5,227 bases of DNA from Prevotellaceae bacterium (GTDB taxonomy: Bacteria > Bacteroidota > Bacteroidia > Bacteroidales > Bacteroidaceae): the NCBI GenBank assembly GCA_030523505.1, contig JAUNIK010000221.1:1-5227 (forward strand). Direction: 5' to 3'. Under the pieces are notes generated by a model that saw only the letters and a list, made by a program, of their open reading frames with translations, was not told the DNA's origin and made no database searches. A program made the translations under genes and the position numbers. Shown here one piece after another: positions 1-5,227 of this stretch; the first letter of the stretch is position 1, and each line of letters begins with the position of its first letter.

Positions 1-589
1 CGGTACTAATGAGGTAACTTATGATGTTACAGTTACAGTTACAGAAGGAACATTTGACGCAACAACTGGCGAACTTCCTTACACCGTTACTCTCGGTCTG
101 GATAATGTTAAGGTCGGTGGCGTAGATGCTACTGCTGAACAGGTTGCTGAACTCACGACACTCGCTGGTACTAACATCGGTGTAGTTGCTAACCCCGCAA
201 ACTCTAAGCTTCTCAAGTATACTGGTGGTATTTCTTACTATGCTACTCGTATCCAGCACTTCGGTGACGTCGAGACTCCTTGGGAGGCACCTGCTGAAGC
301 TTATAATCACTATGAGCTGGACTATCCTGAAAATGCTACTCAGGTTATCGACGGCGTAACTAAAGTGTTTGGCACAAGCCGCGCTAGCGCATGGCTGGGT
401 CGCTGGGGTGTTGTCCGCAACAACTGGTATGTTCTGACTCTGAAGTCAATTTCTGGCATTGGTTCTCCCGTTCCCGAAGACTTCAGTGGCAACGCAACTC
501 CCGACGACAATCCTCCCACAAGCTACTTCATCACTGCAGAAGTTCATATTCTGCCTTGGGTGAAGCGCACTCAGGAAGTGAATTTCTAA
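1..589 (+). CDS. Mfa1-family major fimbrillin, C-terminal part (5' end outside window)
   Basis: This reading frame is open from the window edge (first whole codon at base 2) to a TAA at 587-589, giving 195 residues with no start in the window. It carries the marks of the Fimbrillin_C region of FimA/Mfa1 type V pilins: SYYATRIQHF, then GVVRNNWY (407-430), then LTLKSISGIGSPVP, and a last strand containing HILPWVKR. In this family the C-terminal half is a beta-sandwich domain, and polymerisation is by strand exchange after N-terminal trimming; neither the lipobox nor the trimming site can be seen here. The fragment has no cysteine. Ala codons are 10 GCT, 6 GCA and no GCC or GCG, unlike the GCC-rich genes downstream, which fits a highly expressed shaft subunit. 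Its place just before an Mfa2-type anchor matches mfa1-mfa2 order. Family membership is firm; the role as the main shaft subunit is inferred from order and codon use. Confidence 0.88.
   Translation, partial: GTNEVTYDVTVTVTEGTFDATTGELPYTVTLGLDNVKVGGVDATAEQVAELTTLAGTNIGVVANPANSKLLKYTGGISYYATRIQHFGDVETPWEAPAEAYNHYELDYPENATQVIDGVTKVFGTSRASAWLGRWGVVRNNWYVLTLKSISGIGSPVPEDFSGNATPDDNPPTSYFITAEVHILPWVKRTQEVNF
26..43 (+). repeat. Three tandem GTTACA hexamers inside the fimbrillin gene
   Basis: Three perfect in-frame copies of GTTACA lie at 26-31, 32-37 and 38-43 and encode Val-Thr three times, an alternating pattern typical of a surface beta strand. Because the unit is six bases, gain or loss of a copy would keep the frame. 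It may simply reflect strand composition. Confidence 0.6.
552..569 (+). repeat. 18-base near-identical segment, copy 1 (fimbrillin 3' end)
   Basis: This segment matches 1815-1832 at 17 of 18 bases; the one mismatch is the third base of the Val codon. Both copies encode P-W-V-K-R in the last beta strand of their proteins. It is reported as a repeat because the nucleotide match exceeds what the shared residues need, though shared protein constraint may explain most of it. Confidence 0.5.
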
Positions 590-694
590 ACCTCTAAATC
601 TCTCATACAAGATGGCCGGCGCTACGCGGGCGTCGGCCATCTTAAAAAAACTACGCGACACACAAAAGCATAGATACTTTAACTCAACTCAACA
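590..694. other. Longest intergenic gap (105 bp), no clear promoter
   Basis: Besides the hairpin, this gap holds an A7 run (644-650) and a second copy of the hairpin loop heptamer CTACGCG (622-628 and 651-657). I looked for the Bacteroidota promoter elements (TTG near -33, TAnnTTTG near -7) and found only the poor match TACTTTAA at 675-682. The last bases before the start codon are A/C-rich with no Shine-Dalgarno motif. The downstream genes are therefore most simply explained by read-through from a promoter upstream of the window. Confidence 0.5.
609..643 (+). terminator. Strong GC-rich hairpin after the fimbrillin gene, possible partial terminator or mRNA stabiliser
   Basis: Bases 609-618 and 634-643 are a perfect 10-bp inverted repeat (AAGATGGCCG against CGGCCATCTT). 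A G-U pair (619-633) and three more pairs (620-622 with 630-632) extend the stem to 14 bp around a loop of about 7 bases. It starts 20 bases after the fimbrillin stop. On the plus strand it is followed by only two T and then seven A (644-650), so it lacks the U tract of a standard intrinsic terminator; on the minus strand the T run precedes the stem, so it does not work in that direction either. The stem is certain. Its role, whether read-through attenuation or protection of the fimbrillin mRNA 3' end, is inferred from its place between a shaft gene and an anchor gene. Confidence 0.45.
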
Positions 695-1855
695 ATGATG
701 CAGTTCAAGATAAAGACATTGATTGCCTTGACGGCTCTTACAACCCTAGCATCGTGCTCGATGATGAGCGACGACTTCGACGATTGTCCTCAGGGGCTCT
801 CCGTGCAGTTTGTTTACGACTACAACGTAGAGCGAGCCGATATGTTCAACGACCATGTCGGGAGCGTCACGCTCTATGTCTACGACTTAGCCGGAAATCT
901 GGTGCGTACGCAGACAGAGGACAATAGCGCCTCTGCCCAACCCTTGCGCAACCCTAACTACCGCATGATAGTCGATGGACTGCAGCCTGGTGAATATCGC
1001 CTACTGGCACTGGCCAACCAGCGTCCGTACGCCGAAATCAGCCAGCTCTCAGGTGTGCGCTATCTGCGCGGCGGACAAGATGGACCGATGAACAACCTCA
1101 GCGTCACCTTGACCGACATGCCAGGCTCACAAGCCGCCACCGACATCTCGCAGGTACTCGACACTCTTTGGCACGGCACTTTGCGCTCGGCACAATATAC
1201 CAAGAATCCTGTGACGCGTGCCAGCGGCACACCAGTAATGGTCGAGGCAGAAACAGTATCCGTAAAGGAATACCAACTCACCACTTGCGTAGTCAGCCTG
1301 GTGCGTGACACAAAGCGTCTGCATATCTCCCTTCGTCAGGCCGACGATCCAGGTCATTGCGATATTGCCGACTTTGCTATCAGCATCGTTGACCAGAACG
1401 GTAAAGTGCTCTGGGACAACAGTGTGGACACAAATGGTACTCCACAACTGACCTACACGCCTCACGACGAATGGAACACCTACTATAGCAGCACCACTGC
1501 AATGAGCTACTATGAGCGACCTGCTGACGACGAAAACGTGGAAGAAGCAGCACATGCCGACCTCGACTTCAACCGTCTTATGTTGCGACAGGGCGAAAGT
1601 CCCGTTGTACCAGCTATGCTCTACATAGTCAATCGCCTCTCTGGCAAGGAGGTGGCCACTATCAATTTGCCAGAAATCCTGCAGCAGGGACGCGGTGCCT
1701 TCGAGCGCTTTGCCTACTCCCCGCAGGAATTCCTCGATCGCGCTTACGATTATCGCCTCGACTTTGTCCTCATAGGCGGAAGATGGAAATACATCACTTT
1801 GAGCATACACGACATGCCTTGGGTCAAGCGCATCCAGAACGTAACGCTCGATTAA
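695..1855 (+). CDS. FimB/Mfa2-family fimbrial anchor lipoprotein
   Basis: A 386-residue lipoprotein of the FimB/Mfa2 family, which in Porphyromonas gingivalis holds the fimbria in the outer membrane and limits its length. The signal has a KIK n-region, a hydrophobic stretch and the lipobox L-A-S-C, with lipidated Cys21. Family marks follow in order: CPQGLSVQFVYDYN (31-44), ADMFNDHVGSVTLYVYD (48-64), LQPGEYRLLALAN (96-108), DTLWHG (156-161) and SLVRDTKRLHISL (201-213), which opens the second beta domain. The last strand reads HDMPWVKR, much like that of the fimbrillin upstream. Mature cysteines are C31, C198 and C222 besides C21. Two tandem ATGs (695 and 698) could start it; both give a good signal and the first is used here. 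The length is somewhat above the roughly 320 residues usual for Mfa2. It follows the major fimbrillin, as mfa2 follows mfa1. No symbol is given because several Bacteroidales loci have paralogs. Confidence 0.88.
   Translation: MMQFKIKTLIALTALTTLASCSMMSDDFDDCPQGLSVQFVYDYNVERADMFNDHVGSVTLYVYDLAGNLVRTQTEDNSASAQPLRNPNYRMIVDGLQPGEYRLLALANQRPYAEISQLSGVRYLRGGQDGPMNNLSVTLTDMPGSQAATDISQVLDTLWHGTLRSAQYTKNPVTRASGTPVMVEAETVSVKEYQLTTCVVSLVRDTKRLHISLRQADDPGHCDIADFAISIVDQNGKVLWDNSVDTNGTPQLTYTPHDEWNTYYSSTTAMSYYERPADDENVEEAAHADLDFNRLMLRQGESPVVPAMLYIVNRLSGKEVATINLPEILQQGRGAFERFAYSPQEFLDRAYDYRLDFVLIGGRWKYITLSIHDMPWVKRIQNVTLD
1815..1832 (+). repeat. 18-base near-identical segment, copy 2 (anchor 3' end)
   Basis: This is the partner of 552-569, with one mismatch in 18 bases. 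It encodes the P-W-V-K-R of the anchor's final strand. Beyond this core the two genes share only scattered residues (H before it, Q and V after it). Confidence 0.5.
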
Positions 1856-1885
1856 TCATTCTATTAAACAGACATTAACGACAGT

Positions 1886-3472
1886 ATGAAACTGTTCCAT
1901 TATATAATACCCACTTTGACGATGCTCGGCGTCTTGACGGCTTGCAGCGACTATGAGGATGCTCTAAACTATCAGAGCTATGGTCGCGACAGCCTCTACG
2001 TTGAGCTAACGTTCGACTTCGAGCGAGCGGGCACTGTTACTCGTGCGGTGCCCAATGGAGGCGAAGAGGGCGACGGCTGGGAATATGCTCGCGAGAACGA
2101 GAATAAGTTGCACAACTTTACTGTCTTTGTAATTGGTAGCGGAGCAGATATCAATTCTGCTGCAAATACACCTTTCTTTGGAAGCCGTTATTTCAGTGAC
2201 GAAGAGGTGGCAAGAGTCGATTCTTTCCGTGAGAATCTGAATCTGAAGGACTATGACCCCGCTATATATAAAGATGTGCTCACTTATTCATTCTCTATTC
2301 CCATTATAGCCAGCCGAGATGAAATCAATCCCCTTGTCTTCCGTTTTATAGTTGTCGCAAATGCGGGTGATCTGACAGCCACCTATCACACTGTTGGAGC
2401 CTTGCGAGAAGGTATTCCCGAAAAGACATGGACAGAACCCACTGAAGAGAACGCATTGCCCACGCGTTTCGTTATGTGCAACGAGAACGATGAATACTAT
2501 GCCTCAGGTACAGGTGAAGAAGATGACCCTGTTCGCCTGCATGTTACTGTGGAACGACTTGCTGCCCGCATCGACTTCCTCCCCACTGGTTCAGAGGTTA
2601 CTAGCGATGGATTGCGTTATTCCATAGGCACAGCAACTGATCCACTGGCCTATCTTTATGTTGATCGTTTGGCTATTATGAACGGATGCCAGAAGCCATC
2701 TTTCTTCGTAAAGCGAGTGGCTGACGATATCAATGGCACAAACCTTGTCTATCTGGGCGATGAAACTCCTGCACCCAGAGGAATTGCTACCAATTTTGTC
2801 ATCGATCCCTATTCTACACAGAAGACCGAGGCAAACCGTACAAATACAGAATTCCTGACGAACCTCTACGGTGACAGCCGTATTGGCAATGTAGCAACAA
2901 TGCTGAGTAGCGATGCTTCCCTGATGCCCACTATTACCAATACGAACTCAACCGTCATTTTGGGTTACGTCAACGAAAACACATTTGCCAAAGAATCAAC
3001 GTTTTCGGAATACGCTACTGGCGTCATCTTCCAGTGCCGTTATGCTCCTGTTGCACACTATTATACCGCCTATGATGCTGATAGCGATGTATTAACGTCA
3101 GGCACCTATACTCTAGGAAGTACTTTCTATATGGCAGAACCCAACACCTCTGCCATCGACGAGACCCAGCGCTTTTACTTCGAGAATCAAGTGGATGCAG
3201 AGGCTTATGCAGAGAAGCATTTCTGCAAAGTGGTGACTTACACCAATGGCGTTTGCTACTATGTCACCTATCTGCGTCACTCCAACAATGTTGAAGTCAT
3301 CCACGACACCATGGAGTTCGGTATTGTGCGCAACAACATCTACCGCATGACGCTCAAACCCACGACAGGACCAGGCACACCTACTATCGAAACGCGCGAG
3401 CCTGAGGAACTCAAGGCACGTATTTATGTGAGAAAATGGTACTCAGTAGAGCATCCTATCATATACATTTAA
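1886..3472 (+). CDS. Second Mfa1-family fimbrillin lipoprotein, likely accessory subunit
   Basis: A 528-residue protein close in length to Mfa1 (about 560). The signal peptide ends in lipobox L-T-A-C, with lipidated Cys20. The mature N-terminus leads into YVELTFDF and a T-R-A motif at Arg53, the kind of site where fimbrillin precursors are cut by an arginine-specific protease. VERLAARIDF (222-231) is the usual core segment of Mfa1-like proteins. The C-terminal Fimbrillin_C region includes CYYVTYLRH (457-465), FGIVRNNIY (478-486), TLKPTTGPGTP, and a last strand with YVRKW. These align by eye with SYYATRIQH, WGVVRNNWY and LTLKSISGIGSP in the first gene, so the two are paralogs. Unlike that fragment, this protein has five cysteines beyond the lipidated one. 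It lies 30 bp after the anchor and 6 bp before the next gene, so is co-transcribed. Accessory or tip placement is inferred from order; an alternative major subunit cannot be excluded. Confidence 0.82.
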   Translation: MKLFHYIIPTLTMLGVLTACSDYEDALNYQSYGRDSLYVELTFDFERAGTVTRAVPNGGEEGDGWEYARENENKLHNFTVFVIGSGADINSAANTPFFGSRYFSDEEVARVDSFRENLNLKDYDPAIYKDVLTYSFSIPIIASRDEINPLVFRFIVVANAGDLTATYHTVGALREGIPEKTWTEPTEENALPTRFVMCNENDEYYASGTGEEDDPVRLHVTVERLAARIDFLPTGSEVTSDGLRYSIGTATDPLAYLYVDRLAIMNGCQKPSFFVKRVADDINGTNLVYLGDETPAPRGIATNFVIDPYSTQKTEANRTNTEFLTNLYGDSRIGNVATMLSSDASLMPTITNTNSTVILGYVNENTFAKESTFSEYATGVIFQCRYAPVAHYYTAYDADSDVLTSGTYTLGSTFYMAEPNTSAIDETQRFYFENQVDAEAYAEKHFCKVVTYTNGVCYYVTYLRHSNNVEVIHDTMEFGIVRNNIYRMTLKPTTGPGTPTIETREPEELKARIYVRKWYSVEHPIIYI

Positions 3473-3478
3473 AGCCGT

Positions 3479-4969
3479 ATGAAGAAGAATATCACCATAT
3501 ACTGCCTTCTTGCCCTCGCCACTGTTTTGGGGCTGAGTGCTTGTAGCAGTGAGGACAACATAAATCAGGTGCCAGAGGGCATGACCCAAGTGCAGGTACG
3601 ACTCTCCGCCCGCTATCTCGGTGCTACACGCGCCACAGGCGACTGGCTTTCTCCCACCGACTCCAAGGAAAAGATTCATAAATATTGGGTTGCATTTGTT
3701 AACAGCAACAATATTGTTGAGGAATTAGTTCATGGTGATGCTTTGGGTGCTGAGGAACACGCATTCCGCTTCACCCTGCCTCCAGGGGCATACAGGGCAT
3801 TCGCTTTTGCCAACCTGCCAGAAGATGTTCCTTTCTCTTCTTTGAACATTGTGAAAGGTGAGATGATGCCCGACTTGACGAATGTAACGCTCCCCACCAC
3901 CAACGGATGGGATAAGGACATTCCCATGACCAGTAAAACGGGTGGACAAGCCATTAATGTTGTGGAGGCTGAAAACCAATCGTTCGAGGTGGAGCTGATT
4001 CGCACGATGGCTAAACTCGAGATTACTTTCATCAACGACTCGCAGCAGCAGATGGACATCGTTGGCTACGAGGTCTTCCCATTGACCGAAACTAATGTCA
4101 GCATTCTGGAACCTGCCACTCCTGAAGATATTCCCAACAAAGACACTATTTCTTATAAGGTAGAGTTCGATACACCAGTCGTCTTGCATGCAAAGAATCC
4201 CGAGGATACAACTGTAGATCCAGATTCCAAGACCTTTTTCCTTTATGTCAACGAGACCAATTCCACAGCTACAGCAACCAAGAATCAGTACTCCATTCGT
4301 GTCCTGGCTAAACGTCACCGTGCTGACGGTGAAGCTGTGAAGGAGATGCGCTATGGCTTTACCGTGAATAGCCAGACATCTGGTTCTGCATGGAAGACAG
4401 GAACGACGAATGGCTTCGACTATATCCGCCGCAACGACTGGATTAAGATTCCCATCGTGTTCACCGACTGGACGTTCCGCATCGAGGCACTGCCCTTCCC
4501 GCCCATCGCCGGCTTCCAGGCTCGTGTGCTCTCTGCTGATGCTCTGAGCATCACCTTCAACTCTGGTGGTTATATCTTCCTCCGTCCTATGTTCCGCAAC
4601 AACCGTGACCCGGAAGGAGTTTGGCGTGGCTTTGACGACAGCGATGTCACCTTCGTGCTCCCCGGTGAGCCCTATATCGTCAATGGTTCACCAGCTGTGG
4701 AACAGGAAATTACCGACGACAATGTGTATGGCTGGACAACGCCGGCAACTGGTGTGGCAGAGTCTATTGACCCGACTACCGGCACAGGTATTGTCATCAC
4801 CGGTGACCTTGCCATCCTTGAGCAGCGCTTCGTGCAGCTTGCCTCGGGTGATATCGTCGGAAAACTGACCAATAACAAGATTGCTGGTATGATAACGGTT
4901 ACCATCAAGCTGCAACTCGATGGTTTCGCCACTCAGTTCAACTATAACATATACGAGGACAATCTCTAA
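3479..4969 (+). CDS. Fimbrillin-like lipoprotein with extra C-terminal region, likely minor pilus subunit
   Basis: A 496-residue lipoprotein: KK n-region, hydrophobic core and lipobox L-S-A-C with Cys22, the only cysteine in the mature protein. The N-terminal part looks like other Bacteroidales fimbrillin-like proteins: VQVRLSARYLGATRA (38-52, possible cut after Arg51), LPPGAYRAFAFANLP (100-114) and ELIRTMAKLEITF (172-184), the hydrophobic start of the second domain. RRNDWIKIPI (from about 316) resembles the R-N-x-W/I-Y segment of the Fimbrillin_C proteins upstream. After F-P-P-I-A-G (340-345) about 150 residues remain, rich in beta-type sequence, with no motif I can assign. The start lies 6 bp after the previous stop with no Shine-Dalgarno, so coupled translation is plausible. 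By position it corresponds to FimC/Mfa3-type adaptor or minor subunits, but sequence alone does not establish which one. Confidence 0.75.
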   Translation: MKKNITIYCLLALATVLGLSACSSEDNINQVPEGMTQVQVRLSARYLGATRATGDWLSPTDSKEKIHKYWVAFVNSNNIVEELVHGDALGAEEHAFRFTLPPGAYRAFAFANLPEDVPFSSLNIVKGEMMPDLTNVTLPTTNGWDKDIPMTSKTGGQAINVVEAENQSFEVELIRTMAKLEITFINDSQQQMDIVGYEVFPLTETNVSILEPATPEDIPNKDTISYKVEFDTPVVLHAKNPEDTTVDPDSKTFFLYVNETNSTATATKNQYSIRVLAKRHRADGEAVKEMRYGFTVNSQTSGSAWKTGTTNGFDYIRRNDWIKIPIVFTDWTFRIEALPFPPIAGFQARVLSADALSITFNSGGYIFLRPMFRNNRDPEGVWRGFDDSDVTFVLPGEPYIVNGSPAVEQEITDDNVYGWTTPATGVAESIDPTTGTGIVITGDLAILEQRFVQLASGDIVGKLTNNKIAGMITVTIKLQLDGFATQFNYNIYEDNL

Positions 4970-4984
4970 GCAGGTTTCACTACG

Positions 4985-5227
4985 ATGAATATAACATACA
5001 CTTTTAATAAATGCTCCCGCCGCGTTGCCGTACTGCTTCTGGCAAGTATGGGTGTCTTCAGTAGTGTGCAGGCACAAACATATACGGGTGGCACACTTGT
5101 TAATGCTAATGTCATTCATAAACAGGGGTACATTGCTAACAGGGCCGAGGGGATGGAAGCCTTCCCGCCCGAGTTCCTGCAGAAGGGAGAAGGCATGAAG
5201 GCGAATCCCTATAGCGGAATTCAAGTG
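4985..5227 (+). CDS. N-terminus of an exported protein of unknown function (cut by window end)
   Basis: An ATG at 4985 opens a frame of 81 codons that stays open to the last base. It begins 15 bp after the preceding stop on the same strand, so it very likely belongs to the operon. The first 30 residues form a classical signal peptide: basic n-region with K-C-S-R-R, hydrophobic VAVLLLASMGVF, and a V-Q-A site followed by Gln31. There is no lipobox, unlike every complete gene upstream. The mature start (QTYTGGTLVNANVIHKQG, then a Pro/Glu/Lys-rich stretch) does not match a family I know. Possible roles are an outer-membrane or periplasmic partner of the pilus, or a secreted tip adhesin; P. gingivalis Mfa5 is a precedent for a non-shaft protein at the end of such a locus. 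None of this can be decided from 81 residues. Confidence 0.7.
   Translation, partial: MNITYTFNKCSRRVAVLLLASMGVFSSVQAQTYTGGTLVNANVIHKQGYIANRAEGMEAFPPEFLQKGEGMKANPYSGIQV

Noticed and set aside
365..589. 74-residue plus-strand ORF beginning with an ATG at 365
   Set aside because: It is not a separate gene. Its apparent start at 365 (ATG is at Phe-Gly context, offset by alternative start reading) lies inside the fimbrillin frame, which is open back to the window edge and carries the family motifs.
391..597. 68-residue plus-strand ORF overlapping the fimbrillin tail
   Set aside because: It lies in another frame over a clearly coding region and has no recognisable motif or signal.
671..694. Possible Bacteroidota promoter (TACTTTAA) before the anchor gene
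   Set aside because: It matches only 4 of the 6 fixed bases of TAnnTTTG and no good -33 TTG element is seen at the right distance.
1127..1810. 227-residue minus-strand ORF
   Set aside because: It is antisense to the well-supported anchor gene, has no family motif, and is best explained by codon bias of the plus-strand gene.
3725..4318. 197-residue minus-strand ORF
   Set aside because: It is a shadow of the fourth gene. Its composition (many His, Arg, Cys in no pattern) does not look like a real protein.
4688..5224. 178-residue minus-strand ORF spanning the last gene junction
   Set aside because: It overlaps the end of the fourth gene and the signal peptide of the fifth, both of which are convincing in sequence; it has no motif of its own.

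Overview
The window is part of one plus-strand operon for a type V (FimA/Mfa1-class) pilus of the order Bacteroidales. The evidence is a Fimbrillin_C-type major-subunit tail, a FimB/Mfa2-type anchor, two more fimbrillin-like lipoproteins with clear lipoboxes, short gaps between genes, and no Shine-Dalgarno sequence at any start, as is usual in Bacteroidota. Base composition and protein style fit a Prevotella- or Bacteroides-like gut or oral organism, but the genus cannot be fixed from this sequence.

Layout, left to right: (1) 1-589, the C-terminal 195 residues of an Mfa1-family fimbrillin, probably the main shaft subunit, cut by the window edge. (2) 590-694, a 105-bp gap with a strong GC-rich hairpin just after the fimbrillin stop. 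(3) 695-1855, a FimB/Mfa2-family lipoprotein, the likely outer-membrane anchor. (4) 1886-3472, a second Mfa1-family lipoprotein, a likely accessory subunit. (5) 3479-4969, a fimbrillin-like lipoprotein with an extra C-terminal region of about 150 residues. (6) 4985-5227, the first 81 codons of a secreted protein that carries a signal peptidase I type signal rather than a lipobox and that I do not recognise.

By analogy with the mfa1-mfa5 and fimA-fimE loci of Porphyromonas gingivalis, the subunits would be exported as lipoproteins, moved to the cell surface, trimmed at an N-terminal arginine by a trypsin-like protease and polymerised by strand exchange. The anchor would hold the fibre to the outer membrane and the later gene products would form the tip or adaptor. 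The hairpin after the first gene, and that gene's distinct codon use, fit a shaft subunit made in excess of the minor ones.

The system class is known. The less explained parts are the C-terminal region of the fourth protein, the unrecognised fifth gene, and an 18-base near-identity shared by the 3' ends of the fimbrillin and anchor genes. No RNA genes, CRISPR arrays or insertion sequences were seen.
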